This document shows, piece after piece, positions 1-10,716 of a DNA stretch of 64,000 nucleotides. Position 1 is the first letter of the stretch. Each line of letters opens with the position of its first letter. Source of the DNA: Streptomyces silaceus (GTDB lineage Bacteria > Actinomycetota > Actinomycetes > Streptomycetales > Streptomycetaceae); assembly GCF_001419745.1 (NCBI RefSeq), contig NZ_LIRJ01000067.1, positions 1-64,000 on the forward strand, given 5' to 3'. The notes under the pieces were generated by a model, which saw only the letters and a program-made list of their open reading frames with translations, was not told where the DNA came from and did not search any database. Made by a program: the position numbers and the translations under genes.

Positions 1-542
1 GAGCCGCCGGTGTCGGTGCCGATGGCGAGGGGGGCCTCGTAGGAGGCGAGGGCGGCGCTGGAGCCGCCGCCGGAGCCACCGGGGATGCGGGTGAGGTCCC
101 AGGGGTTGCCCGTGGGGCCGTACGCGCTGTTCTCGGTGGAGGACCCCATGGCGAACTCGTCCATGTTGGTCTTGCCGAGGATGACGACGTCGGCGGCCTT
201 GAGGCGCTTGGTGACCGTGGCGTCGTACGGCGGGATCCAGCCCTCGAGAATCTTCGAGCCGACCGTGGTCGGCACGCCCTCGGTGGTGAAGATGTCCTTC
301 AGCGCGAGCGGCACGCCGGCCAGCGGGCCGAGCTGCTCTCCCCGGGCGCGCTTCTCGTCGACGGCGCGGGCCTGCGCGAGGGCGCCCTCGCGGTCGACGT
401 GCAGGAAGGCGTGCACCTTCTCGTCGACGGCGTCGATGCGGGCGAGGTGGGCCTCGGTGACCTCGACGGCCGTGAGCTCGCCGGACGCGACCTTCGACGC
501 GATCTCGGCGGCGGTGAGCTTGATGATGTTGCTGTCCGTCAT
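1..542 (-). CDS. gatA: Glu-tRNA(Gln)/Asp-tRNA(Asn) amidotransferase subunit A, 5' part
   Basis: N-terminal 180 residues of GatA; the rest lies left of the window. GatA is the amidase subunit of the cytoplasmic GatCAB complex, which converts mischarged Glu-tRNA(Gln) or Asp-tRNA(Asn) to the amide by releasing ammonia from glutamine. The visible part has the amidase-signature entry: [14 protein letters not shown] carries the catalytic lysine, and [20 protein letters not shown] carries the Gly/Ser-rich motif with the cis-serine. It starts with ATG six bases downstream of the gatC stop, so the two are one transcription unit, presumably followed by gatB outside the window. Identification is safe from the motifs and from the gatC neighbour. 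Confidence 0.97.
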   Translation of the reverse strand, partial: MTDSNIIKLTAAEIASKVASGELTAVEVTEAHLARIDAVDEKVHAFLHVDREGALAQARAVDEKRARGEQLGPLAGVPLALKDIFTTEGVPTTVGSKILEGWIPPYDATVTKRLKAADVVILGKTNMDEFAMGSSTENSAYGPTGNPWDLTRIPGGSGGGSSAALASYEAPLAIGTDTGG

Positions 543-547
543 GGTGA

Positions 548-844
548 TTAGTCCTCCCCCAGGATCTGCGGCACCTTGAAACGCTGCTGCTCCTGGGCCG
601 GGGCGCCGGAGAGCGCCTGCTCGGGGGTGAGCGACGGACGGACCTCGTCCGCGCGCATGACGTTCGTCAGCGGCAGCGGGTGCGAGGTCGGCGGTACGTC
701 TTGGTCGGCGACCTCCGAGACGCGGGCGACCGCGCCGATGATGTCGTCGAGCTGTCCGGCGAAGTGGTCGAGCTCCTCGGCCTTCAGCTCCAGACGTGCA
801 AGGCGGGCGAGGTGGGCGACCTCCTCGCGCGTGATGCCAGGCAT
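548..844 (-). CDS. gatC: Glu-tRNA(Gln)/Asp-tRNA(Asn) amidotransferase subunit C
   Basis: A 98-residue protein of the usual GatC length. The N-terminus has the family pattern [17 protein letters not shown], followed by a helix ending at the hinge [20 protein letters not shown], which in known structures wraps around GatA. GatC is a small scaffold that stabilises the GatA-GatB pair in the transamidosome and has no catalytic residues. It is first in the visible operon, 5 bases upstream of gatA, and its promoter should lie in the 177-base gap upstream (845-1021), which also holds the terminator of the preceding gene. Confidence 0.96.
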   Translation of the reverse strand: MPGITREEVAHLARLARLELKAEELDHFAGQLDDIIGAVARVSEVADQDVPPTSHPLPLTNVMRADEVRPSLTPEQALSGAPAQEQQRFKVPQILGED

Positions 845-989
845 GCGGCGATCCTCAGGGGTGAGTGTGTGGGTTGTGACCCCAATCCTATGGGTCGAGC
901 CACCGTGCCCGTTAAACGGTTTCGTCCCCGGGGCCCCTCGGGCCCTCCGCGCGGGGCTCCGGGCCGCTCCGCGCGGGCTCCGTCACCAC

Positions 990-1012
990 TTCCGTCCGGG
1001 GCCCGGACGGAA
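990..1012 (-). terminator. Intrinsic-type hairpin after rmdB
   Basis: Perfect inverted repeat, arms TTCCGTCCGGG (990-1000) and CCCGGACGGAA (1002-1012), centred on one base and lying 9 bases beyond the rmdB stop codon. No U-run follows, as is common in Streptomyces. It probably ends rmdB transcription before gatC. Confidence 0.6.
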
Positions 1013-1021
1013 GCCCCGCCG

Positions 1022-3352
1022 CTACTGGACCACGTGTCCTGACGACTGCCCCACGTCCGAGCCCTCGGCGGCGGACTTCGCCTCGGCCGCCACGTCCGCC
1101 GGGCGGCGCCAGCCGCGCGAGCCGCGGGCCCGCAGCCACGCCGTCGTCTCCTCGGCCGGCATCGCCGCGGCGACGAGCCAGCCCTGCACCGCGTCGCAGC
1201 CGAGGTCCCGCAGCCGCTCCCAGGTCTCGTCGTCCTCGACGCCCTCGGCGACGACGAGCAGGCCGAGCGAGTGCGCGAGGTCCACGGTGCAGCGGACGAT
1301 CTCCGCGTCCTCGTTGTCGACGGCGAGGCGGGCGACGAAGGAGCGGTCGATCTTCAGCTCGCTCACCGGGAGCCGGCGCAGGTGGACCAGCGAGGAGTAC
1401 CCCGTGCCGAAGTCGTCGAGCGACATCTTGACGCCGTGGCCGGTGAGTCCGGCCAGCGTGTCCGCGGCGCGCTGCGGGTCCTCCAGGAGGACGTGCTCGG
1501 TTATCTCCAGCTGGAGGGCGCCGGCGGGGACTCCGTGCCGGGCCAGACGCGCCGCGACGGCGCCGGCGAAGCCGGGCGTGTGGACGTCGCGCGGCGACAC
1601 GTTGACCGCGACGGGGACCTTCAGGCCCTGTGCCTGCCACTTGGCGACCTGGCCGAGGGCGGTCTCCAGGACGTACTCCGTCAGGTGCGGCATGAGACCG
1701 GACGACTCGGCGATGGCGATGAACTCGTCCGGCGGCACCTTCCCGCGCTCGGGGTGCACCCACCGCACCAGCGCCTCCAGGCCCGCGACCTTGCCGTCGA
1801 AGCGGACCTTGGGCTGGTAGTGCAGCTCGACGTCACCGGCGTCCAGGGCCCGGCGCAGATCGCCCAACAGGCCCAGCCGGTCGGGGGTGTTGGAGTCGCG
1901 CTTGGACTCGTACACCTCGACGCCCGTGCGGTCCCGCTTGGCCTGGTACATCGCGACGTCCGCCCGCCGCAGCAGCCCCTCCGCGTCGAGCGCGTGGTCG
2001 GGGAAGACGGCGAGGCCCGCGCTGGCCTCCAGGACGAGGGTCAGCCCGTCGAGGTCGAGCGGGGAGCCGAGCGCGGCGACCAGCTGGCGGGCCACGCGCG
2101 TGGCCGAGGTCGTGGAGTCGGCGACGGGGAGCAGCACGGCGAACTCGTCGCCGCCGAGCCGTGCCGCCTCCGCGCCGCGCGGCAGCGCGATCCGCAGCCG
2201 GTCCGCTATCTGGAGCAGTAACCGGTCACCGGCGAGGTGACCGAGGGTGTCGTTCACCGACCGGAAGCGGTCCATGTCGATCAGCATCAGGGCGGACCGC
2301 GCCCCGATCCGCTCGGCGTCGTCCAGGGCCGTCCAGGTCCGCTCCAGGAGCCACTGCCGGTTGGGCAGTCCGGTGAGCGGGTCCCGCAGCTGCTCCTCCG
2401 CCCTGGCGCGGGCGATCCACAGGGTGGAGTCCAGCGCGACCAGCGGGATCGCGAAGAGCGGCAGCAGGATCGGCAGGGAGATGGCCACGACGCAGATCAG
2501 CGGGGCGATGCCGAGCAGCGCGACGCCGAGGAGACCCTGCCTGACCAGGGCCGTGCGGGTGACCGTCGGCAGGGCGCCGGTGTGCGGCGAGTGGACGTAC
2601 CAGAGCAGGACGCGGGTGACGGCGAGGTAGGCGACGGCGACCAGGGCGACCTCGGGCGCGGTGTAGAGGTCCCAGGTCTCGGGCAGCCAGGGCGATTCGG
2701 CGCTGGGCGCCGTGCCGAAGGCCGCGAGGGTGAGGGCTCCCGCGCCGATGCCGAGGATGTCGACCGCGCCGTGCAGCACGCCCTGGCGCCAGCGGTGCCG
2801 GCGCGCGACGCCGACCAGGACGACGGTGGTGAGGCTGACCATGCCGGCGGGCACCCAGCCGTAGAGCAGCAGGACGGCGACGGTCAGCGCGCCGCCGGAG
2901 CCGGTGCCGCCCCACCAGCGGTCGCGGCCGAGCGCGACCAGATGGCCGACGATGAGGCCGGTGAGGACGGCGAGGGACCAGCCGGCCGTGCCGGCGGGGA
3001 ACAGTGCGTGCCGGCCGGTGAAGGCCTGGTGGAAGCCCGTGCCGAGCAGGACGGCGGCCGCGGCGACGACCACGAACGGCAGCAGCTGCCAGGGCGTGCG
3101 GCCGTCCTGCGGGGCGGCGCCGCCCGCGCCCGGCAGGGCCGCTGGTCCGTCCGGTCCTGACGGAGTGCTCCAGGCCCGCTCGCGGGGTTCGACGGCGGTG
3201 CTCAGCGTGCCCGCGCCCGGGGCCGCGCTGAGGGGGCAGCTGCCCGGTTCGGTGGACGTCGCTGTCCGGCGGCCGCGCAGCCAGGCGCTCGGCGCGCGCC
3301 ACAGGCGGCCGCGCAGCCGTGAGTCCGGGGCGGCGCTCTCGGTCGGTTCCAT
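1022..3352 (-). CDS. rmdB: Membrane GGDEF-EAL protein (c-di-GMP turnover), probable RmdB
   Basis: About 776 residues. After a Pro/Ala-rich head come several hydrophobic helices (about residues 80-320), then a GGDEF domain (RLGGDEFAVLLP) and a C-terminal EAL domain (LEALVRWVHPE, plus the DDFGTGYSSL loop). It should make or, more likely, degrade cyclic di-GMP at the membrane; both signature motifs are intact. No RxxD product-inhibition site is present at the expected distance before GGDEF. I placed the start at ATG 3352, preceded by AGAGGGACGGGA; the frame runs 67 codons further upstream without a good ribosome site. The symbol rests on remembered synteny: S. coelicolor RmdB, a c-di-GMP phosphodiesterase affecting development, lies between gatC and ligA. 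Confidence 0.85.
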   Translation of the reverse strand: MEPTESAAPDSRLRGRLWRAPSAWLRGRRTATSTEPGSCPLSAAPGAGTLSTAVEPRERAWSTPSGPDGPAALPGAGGAAPQDGRTPWQLLPFVVVAAAAVLLGTGFHQAFTGRHALFPAGTAGWSLAVLTGLIVGHLVALGRDRWWGGTGSGGALTVAVLLLYGWVPAGMVSLTTVVLVGVARRHRWRQGVLHGAVDILGIGAGALTLAAFGTAPSAESPWLPETWDLYTAPEVALVAVAYLAVTRVLLWYVHSPHTGALPTVTRTALVRQGLLGVALLGIAPLICVVAISLPILLPLFAIPLVALDSTLWIARARAEEQLRDPLTGLPNRQWLLERTWTALDDAERIGARSALMLIDMDRFRSVNDTLGHLAGDRLLLQIADRLRIALPRGAEAARLGGDEFAVLLPVADSTTSATRVARQLVAALGSPLDLDGLTLVLEASAGLAVFPDHALDAEGLLRRADVAMYQAKRDRTGVEVYESKRDSNTPDRLGLLGDLRRALDAGDVELHYQPKVRFDGKVAGLEALVRWVHPERGKVPPDEFIAIAESSGLMPHLTEYVLETALGQVAKWQAQGLKVPVAVNVSPRDVHTPGFAGAVAARLARHGVPAGALQLEITEHVLLEDPQRAADTLAGLTGHGVKMSLDDFGTGYSSLVHLRRLPVSELKIDRSFVARLAVDNEDAEIVRCTVDLAHSLGLLVVAEGVEDDETWERLRDLGCDAVQGWLVAAAMPAEETTAWLRARGSRGWRRPADVAAEAKSAAEGSDVGQSSGHVVQ

Positions 3353-3666
3353 TCCCGTCCCTCTCACAGCCGGCGGTGCCCACGCCACGCGGACTCGACC
3401 CGGAGTCGGCCGCGTCCCACAATCCGTCCCCGTGCTCTCCACGAGCAAGGGGACGTCGTACTCCCGAACTCGTGCCGAACAGGGATGCTCCCTTTCCAGG
3501 CTCTTGATGAGCAGGAGATACCCCGTTCGCAGCGGGGCACGGCAGGCGCACACCTCAACAGTAGGCCGCAGAAGGCTTCCACGGGCAGCGGTCGACTACG
3601 GTTGCCCGAATGCGACCCGGCCACCCGTATGCATCTGGTATGCGCTGAACGGGTGGCCTTCAACCG
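3353..3666. other. Intergenic region between ligA and rmdB
   Basis: This 314-base gap contains the ligA terminator hairpin (3619-3658) and must contain the rmdB promoter. I see no convincing promoter hexamers. Open frames here are extensions or shadows without ribosome sites. No RNA gene was recognised. Confidence 0.6.
3619..3658 (-). terminator. Terminator hairpin after ligA
   Basis: Perfect 10-base arms GGCCACCCGT (3619-3628) and ACGGGTGGCC (3649-3658), starting 8 bases past the ligA stop. The loop has a smaller inner stem (GCAT at 3631, ATGC at 3640). It lacks a U-run but its position fits a terminator. Confidence 0.6.
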
Positions 3667-5865
<2,199 letters not shown>

Positions 5866-5880
5866 TTACGTCATACCCAA

Positions 5881-6891
5881 TTACTCAGGGTTGTCTGCGA
5901 GCGATCTCGCCGCCCGGACGCAGTGGGCGAGCACCTCGCGCGCATACGCGGGAGACGCTCCCGCGAGTCCGCACGACGGAGTGACCACGACCGACTCCGC
6001 GAGTGATCCCGGATTCAGCCCCAGCCTGCGCCACAGCGACCTGACACCCATGACGCTACCGGCAGGGTCTGACAATCGGCCGTCCACGCCGGGCACGACA
6101 CCGGCGAAGAGCTTCGTGCCGCCCTCGACGGCCTCACCGATCACCTCGTCGTCACGCTCGGTGAGCAGGGCGAAGTCGAACGAGACCGCGTCGGCGCCGG
6201 CGCGGCGCAGCAGCGCGAACGGCACGTCGGGCGCGCACGAATGGACGACGCAGGGCCCGTCCCCGCGCACGGCCAGGACGTCCCGCAGCGTGCTCTCCAC
6301 GACCTGGCGGTCCACGGCGCGGTGCGTGCGGTACTCGCTGGCCGTCTTGACCTGCCCGCGCAGCACGGCGATGAGCGAGGGCTCGTCGAGCTGCAGGACC
6401 ACCTGGGCCCCGGGCACCCTGCGGCGCACGTCCGCGAGGTGCGCGCGCAGCCCTTCGGCGAGGGATCCCGCCAGGTCGCGGCAGGCGCCGGGGTCGGAGA
6501 GCGCCGCCTCGCCGTTCCTGAGCTCCAGGGCGGCGGCGAGGGTCCAGGGGCCGACGGCCTGGACCTTGAGCGGGCCCTCGTACCCCTGGGTGAACTCCTC
6601 CAGGGCGTCGAGGTCCTCGCCGAGCCAGGCCTTCGCGCGCCGGGTGTCGCGGCCCGGACGGTCGCCGACGCGCCAGCCGCTGGGCTCCACGCGCGCGTAC
6701 AGGTCGACGAGGAGCCCCGCGGTGCGGCCGATCATGTCGGCGCCGGGGCCGCGGGCGGGCAGCTCCGCGAGGTACGGGATGCCCTGCTCCGGCCCCTCGA
6801 AGCTGCCCGTGACGGTCTTGGCGGCCTCGCGGGCGTCACCGCCGGGCATGGACCCGACGCCGGTCGCCGGGCCCCAACGGAAGTCGCTCAT
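5881..6891 (-). CDS. Cobalamin-independent methionine synthase-like (MetE C-terminal type) protein
   Basis: 336 residues, matching only the C-terminal catalytic barrel of MetE. Recognisable segments are GVGSMPGGD near the N-terminus, VLQLDEPSL (Asp/Glu near the active site), VVHSCAPD (His and Cys of the zinc site) and TPSCGLAGA (second zinc cysteine). Such stand-alone proteins are common in actinobacteria and may move methyl groups from a corrinoid or folate donor; the acceptor is not proven for this subgroup. Its ATG overlaps the stop of the upstream SDR gene (ATGA), so the two are translationally coupled. Family is sure; exact reaction is not. Confidence 0.85.
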   Translation of the reverse strand: MSDFRWGPATGVGSMPGGDAREAAKTVTGSFEGPEQGIPYLAELPARGPGADMIGRTAGLLVDLYARVEPSGWRVGDRPGRDTRRAKAWLGEDLDALEEFTQGYEGPLKVQAVGPWTLAAALELRNGEAALSDPGACRDLAGSLAEGLRAHLADVRRRVPGAQVVLQLDEPSLIAVLRGQVKTASEYRTHRAVDRQVVESTLRDVLAVRGDGPCVVHSCAPDVPFALLRRAGADAVSFDFALLTERDDEVIGEAVEGGTKLFAGVVPGVDGRLSDPAGSVMGVRSLWRRLGLNPGSLAESVVVTPSCGLAGASPAYAREVLAHCVRAARSLADNPE

Positions 6892-7586
6892 CGCCCCGGC
6901 CGCACCGTCAGGTCGTTGACCTCCGCGTCGCGCGGCAGGTCCAGGGCCATGACGATCGTCGTGGCGACCGACTCGGGGTCGATCCAGCGGGCGGGGTCGT
7001 ACTCCTTGCCCTCCTGCTGGTGGACCTTGACCTGCATGGCGCTGGCCGTGCGGCCCGGGTAGACGGAGGTGACGCGGACGCCGTTGCCGTGCTCCTCGTG
7101 GCGCAGCGCGTCGGCGAGCGCCTTCAGGCCGTGCTTGGAGGCGGCGTACGCGGACCACTCGGGGCTCGCCTTGAGGCCGGCGCCGGAGTTGACGAAGACC
7201 ACGTGCCCCTGGGCGAGCCGCAGTTGGGGCAGGAAGTGGCGGGTCAGCTCGGCGGGGGCGATCAGGTTGACGTTGAGCTGGTGACGCCAGGTCTTGGGGG
7301 TGAGCTCGCCGACCGGGCCGAGGTCGACGACGCCCGCGATGTGCAGGAGGGAGTCCACGCGCGCGGGCAGCGACTGGTGCCCGAAGGCCCAGGACAGCTT
7401 GTCGGGGTCGGAGAGGTCGCCGACGAGGGTGCTCGCGCCGGGGAACTCGGCGGCGAGCTCCTTGGCGCGGCCCGCGTCGCGCGCGTGCAGGACGAGCTCG
7501 TCGCCGCGTGCGTGGAGGCGGCGGGCGACGGCCGCGCCGATGCCGGAGCCCGCCCCGGTGATCACATGTGTTGCCATACCCGCCAT
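6888..7586 (-). CDS. Short-chain dehydrogenase/reductase
   Basis: About 230 residues, classical SDR. TGAGSGIGAAVARRL is the TGxxxGxG cofactor loop; NSGAG, then YAASK is the catalytic Ser...YxxxK set; the sequence HIAGV is an NNAG variant. It should be an NAD(P)-dependent cytoplasmic oxidoreductase of unknown substrate. The basic residues after the first strand (HARDAGR) favour NADP(H). The start is either ATG 7586 or ATG 7577 (MATHVITG); the latter is closer to the family and has GGCGGGT before it. The stop overlaps the MetE-like start. Confidence 0.9.
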   Translation of the reverse strand: MAGMATHVITGAGSGIGAAVARRLHARGDELVLHARDAGRAKELAAEFPGASTLVGDLSDPDKLSWAFGHQSLPARVDSLLHIAGVVDLGPVGELTPKTWRHQLNVNLIAPAELTRHFLPQLRLAQGHVVFVNSGAGLKASPEWSAYAASKHGLKALADALRHEEHGNGVRVTSVYPGRTASAMQVKVHQQEGKEYDPARWIDPESVATTIVMALDLPRDAEVNDLTVRPGR

Positions 7587-7593
7587 GCTCGCA

Positions 7594-8139
7594 TCACTGG
7601 GTGCCCTGCGATTCCTCCAGGTACGCCAGGGCGCCCACCGGCTCCTCGGCGAAGAAGACGAGGTCGGTCAGGGGGACGGGCAGGAAGCCCTCGTCCTCCA
7701 TGCGGCGGAACTGCTCCTTGAGGCCGTCGTAGAACCCCTCGGAGTTCAGCAGGACGACCGGCTTGGTGTGCTTGCCGTGCTTCTTCAGCTCCAGGATCTC
7801 GGTGGCCTCGTCGAGCGTGCCGGTGCCGCCCACCATGATCACGACGGCGTCGGACTTCTCCAGGAGCAGCGCCTTGCGCTCGGCGAGGTCGCGGGCGATC
7901 ACCATCTCGTCGGGCGCGGTGACCTGCCTGGCCCTGTCCGCGAGGAAGTCGACGGAGACGCCGACGAGCCGGCCGCCCGCCTCCTGCACGCCGTCGGCCA
8001 CGACCTTCATCAGACCGCTCTCGGAGCCGCCCCACACCAGGGTGTGGCCGCCCTTGCCGAGCAGTTCGGCGAATTCCCGGGCGGGGCGGGTGTAGCGGTC
8101 GTCGAGGTCGGCGGCGGAGAGGAAGACGCAGATGTTCAT
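7594..8139 (-). CDS. LOG-family (TIGR00730) Rossmann protein, putative nucleotide phosphoribohydrolase
   Basis: 181 residues. The family motif PGGxGTxxE appears as VGGTGTLDEATE, with the upstream WGGSESGLM (GGxxxGLM-like) phosphate loop. LOG proteins release free bases from nucleoside 5'-monophosphates, such as cytokinin ribotides or AMP-like substrates; many bacterial members are annotated as lysine decarboxylases by mistake. I chose ATG 8139 (MNICVFLSA), where homology should begin; twelve in-frame codons lie upstream. It ends 7 bases before the SDR start, so these two genes and the MetE-like gene are likely one operon, divergent from the DUF427 gene at 8190. Confidence 0.88.
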   Translation of the reverse strand: MNICVFLSAADLDDRYTRPAREFAELLGKGGHTLVWGGSESGLMKVVADGVQEAGGRLVGVSVDFLADRARQVTAPDEMVIARDLAERKALLLEKSDAVVIMVGGTGTLDEATEILELKKHGKHTKPVVLLNSEGFYDGLKEQFRRMEDEGFLPVPLTDLVFFAEEPVGALAYLEESQGTQ

Positions 8140-8189
8140 GCGCCCACGGTACGTTCCGCCTCTGACAGCACTCATCGAGGAGGGCAGCC

Positions 8190-8519
8190 GTGAGCCAAGG
8201 ACATCGGATCACCATCGAGCAGGGCACGGACCACGTGCGCGTGGTGCGCGACGGGCAGGTCGTGGCGGAGAGCCGCCGCCCCCTGCTGCTGCGCGAGACG
8301 GGCTACCCCGTCCGGCACTACCTGCCTCCGGAGGACGTGCGCACCGATCTGCTGACGCCGTCGGCCACGACGACGTACTGCCCGTTCAAGGGAACGGCCT
8401 CCTACTGGTCGCTGCCGGGCGCGGACGACCTGGTGTGGGCGTACCCGGAGCCGAAGCCCGGCGTGGCCGGGATCAAGGACCACTTCTGCTTCTTCGAGGC
8501 GGAGGTCCTTGAGGACTAG
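8190..8519 (+). CDS. DUF427 family protein
   Basis: 109 residues, single domain. The family signature is visible: VRVVRDGQVVAES, then RETGYPVRHYLPPEDV, TYCPFKGTASYW and a C-terminal KDHFCFFEAEV. DUF427 is a small cytoplasmic fold of unknown function, often near redox or regulatory genes. GTG start at 8190 follows GAGGAGGGC. It is transcribed divergently from the LOG gene and converges on the GlxA-type regulator, separated by a 66-base gap with short GTCACCGC repeats. Confidence 0.88.
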   Translation: MSQGHRITIEQGTDHVRVVRDGQVVAESRRPLLLRETGYPVRHYLPPEDVRTDLLTPSATTTYCPFKGTASYWSLPGADDLVWAYPEPKPGVAGIKDHFCFFEAEVLED

Positions 8520-8585
8520 GTCCTCAGGGCCCAGGTCACCGCACGGCGCACGTCACCGCGGGCACACGTCACCGCGCGGCACACC

Positions 8586-9566
8586 TCACCGGGACGCCGC
8601 GAACGTCTTGCGGTAGGCGTTCGGCGAGACCCCGAGGATCGAACGCACGTGCTGGCGCAGGGAGTTGCCGGTGCCGAACCCCGCCCGGTGGGCCACGACG
8701 TCCACCGGCAGGTCGCTCGACTCCAGGAGCTGGCGGGCCAGTTCGATGCGCTGGGCGGTGAGCCAGCGCCCGGGAGGCATGCCGACCTCCTCCTGGAAGC
8801 GGCGCGTGAAGGTCCGCAGGCTCATGCGCGCGTGGGCGGCCAACTCGCCCAGCGGAAGCGGCTCCTGGAGCCGTTCCAGCGCCCACGCGCGCGTGGCTGC
8901 CGTCGTCGCGAGCGTGGGCTCCGGGACGGGCCGTTCGATGTACTGGGCCTGCCCGCCCTCGCGCCAGGGCGGCACCACGCAGAAGCGGGCGACGTGGTGG
9001 GCGACGGCGCTGCCGTGGTCGCGGCGCAGCAGATGCAGACACAGGTCGACGCCCGCGCCGACGCCGGCCGCGGTCAGGATGTCGCCGTCGTCCACGAAGA
9101 GGACGTCCTCGTCGACCGCGACCCGGGGGAAGGTCCGCCGGAAGTGGTCGGCCTCCTTCCAGTGCGTGGTCGCCGGGCGCCCGTCCAGCAGCCCCGCGGC
9201 GGCCAGGACGTACGAGCCGGTGCACAGGGACACCCAGCGCGTGCCCGGCCGCACCCGGGCGAGGGCGGCGGCGAGGCCGTCGGGCAGGACGCCGTCCAGC
9301 GTGCCGCCGCACAGGCGGCTCGTGGGCGGGATCACCACGGTGTCCGCCCGTGCGAGCGCCTCGGGGCCGTGCTCCACCGCCATCTCGAAGCCGGCGTCGG
9401 TCCGCACCGGCCGCCCGTCCACCGTGCAGACGACGACGTCGTAGAGCGGACGCCCTTCGGCGTCCTCGGCCGCGCCGAAGACCCGCGGCGCGATGCCCGT
9501 CTCGAACACGTACGCGCCGTCCAGCGCGAGGACCGCCACACGGTGCCGGCTGTCTGAGGAGGTCAT
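8586..9566 (-). CDS. GlxA-family transcriptional regulator (DJ-1/PfpI plus AraC HTH)
   Basis: 326 residues. The N-terminal part (about 1-190) is a DJ-1/PfpI-like sensor with the nucleophile-elbow cysteine in WVSLCTGSYVLAAAG; the C-terminal 90 residues are an AraC double helix-turn-helix (LGELAAHARMSLRTFTRRF and DVVAHRAGFGTGNSLRQH). Such proteins often regulate catabolic or redox genes next to them. It is divergent from the zinc-free oxidoreductase at 9682 with 115 bases between, the classic regulator-target layout, but no obvious operator repeat was found there. The ligand is unknown. Confidence 0.9.
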   Translation of the reverse strand: MTSSDSRHRVAVLALDGAYVFETGIAPRVFGAAEDAEGRPLYDVVVCTVDGRPVRTDAGFEMAVEHGPEALARADTVVIPPTSRLCGGTLDGVLPDGLAAALARVRPGTRWVSLCTGSYVLAAAGLLDGRPATTHWKEADHFRRTFPRVAVDEDVLFVDDGDILTAAGVGAGVDLCLHLLRRDHGSAVAHHVARFCVVPPWREGGQAQYIERPVPEPTLATTAATRAWALERLQEPLPLGELAAHARMSLRTFTRRFQEEVGMPPGRWLTAQRIELARQLLESSDLPVDVVAHRAGFGTGNSLRQHVRSILGVSPNAYRKTFAASR

Positions 9567-9681
9567 GGCCGAATCCTGTCACATCATGGCCAAACTGCCA
9601 GCACCGTGATCGATCGTCGCGACGCACGCTGGTGCGACCGGCCGCCGGGCGGCGGCCGGTCCGTCCCGAAAGAGGAAGACC

Positions 9682-10629
9682 ATGAAGATGCGTGCCGTCA
9701 GCCCCCGTACCTGGGGCGCCCCCGAGGTCCTCGTCCCGGTGGAGGTGGACCGCCCCGAGCCCGGCCTCACCGAGATCCTGGTCCGCGTGCACGCCGCGGG
9801 CGTCAACCCGGTCGACTGGAAGACCCGCGCCGAGGGCGCCTTCGGCAGCTGGGGCGACACCCCGATCCTGGGCTACGACGTCTCGGGCGTCGTCGAGGAG
9901 GTCGGCCCCGGGGTGACCCTGTTCCGGCCGGGCGACGAGGTGTTCGGCATGCCCCGCTTCCCCGAGCAGGCGGGCGGCTACGCCGAGTTCGTCGCGGCGC
10001 CCGCCCGGCGCTTCGTCCACAAGCCGGCCGGCATCGGCCACGTCCAGGCCGCCGCGCTGCCGCTGGCGGCGCTCACGGCCTGGCAGGGGCTGGTCGAGAC
10101 GGCCGGGCTGCGCGCCGGACAGCGGGTGCTGATCCACGCGGCGGCCGGCGGTGTGGGCCACCTCGCCGTGCAGATCGCCAAGGCGCGGGGCGCGTACGTG
10201 ATCGGGACCGCACGCCAGGAGAAGCACGCTTTCCTGCGCGGGCTCGGCGCGGACGAAGTCGTCGACTACGCGCGCGTGGACTTCGCCGAGGCGGTGCGCG
10301 ACGTGGACGTCGTCCTCGACGGGGTCGGCGGCGAGTACGGCGACCGCTCCCTGCCCGTCCTGCGCCGCGGCGGCCACCTGGTGACCCTCCCGGACCCGGG
10401 CGGCCTGCCGGACCCCGCGCGGGCCGCGGAGCTCGGCGTGCACGCCGGGTGGACCGTCGTCGAGCCGGACCGCCTCGGCCTGCTGGAGATCGCGCGCCTG
10501 GTCGACGAGGGCAGGCTCCGCGCCGAGATCGACACGGTGCTGCCCCTCGCGGACGCCGCGAAGGCCCACGCGTACGGCGAACAGGGCCGCACCCAGGGCA
10601 AGATCGTCCTCCGCGTCACGGAGGACTGA
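9682..10629 (+). CDS. NADP-dependent quinone-type oxidoreductase (zinc-free MDR)
   Basis: 315 residues of the medium-chain dehydrogenase fold. The N-terminal GroES-like part contains VHAAGVNPVDWK and GYDVSGVVEEVG; the nucleotide site is HAAAGGVGHLAVQIAKARGA (AxxGGVG). The zinc-binding residues of alcohol dehydrogenases are absent, so it belongs with zeta-crystallin/quinone reductases, reducing enones or quinones with NADPH. ATG 9682 follows AGAGGAAGACC. The divergent GlxA-type gene is its likely regulator. Substrate unknown. Confidence 0.9.
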   Translation: MKMRAVSPRTWGAPEVLVPVEVDRPEPGLTEILVRVHAAGVNPVDWKTRAEGAFGSWGDTPILGYDVSGVVEEVGPGVTLFRPGDEVFGMPRFPEQAGGYAEFVAAPARRFVHKPAGIGHVQAAALPLAALTAWQGLVETAGLRAGQRVLIHAAAGGVGHLAVQIAKARGAYVIGTARQEKHAFLRGLGADEVVDYARVDFAEAVRDVDVVLDGVGGEYGDRSLPVLRRGGHLVTLPDPGGLPDPARAAELGVHAGWTVVEPDRLGLLEIARLVDEGRLRAEIDTVLPLADAAKAHAYGEQGRTQGKIVLRVTED

Positions 10630-10716
10630 CCGGACGGTCGACGGAGGCGGCGCGGAAGACCGCGCACCGAACGGACGAAGGCCCGCGCGCCGAACGGGCG
10701 AGCGTCCGCGCGGAGC

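Noticed and set aside
8520..8585. CRISPR-like repeats (GTCACCGC three times)
   Set aside because: Units are only 8 bases, spacing is short, and there is no array structure or cas gene.
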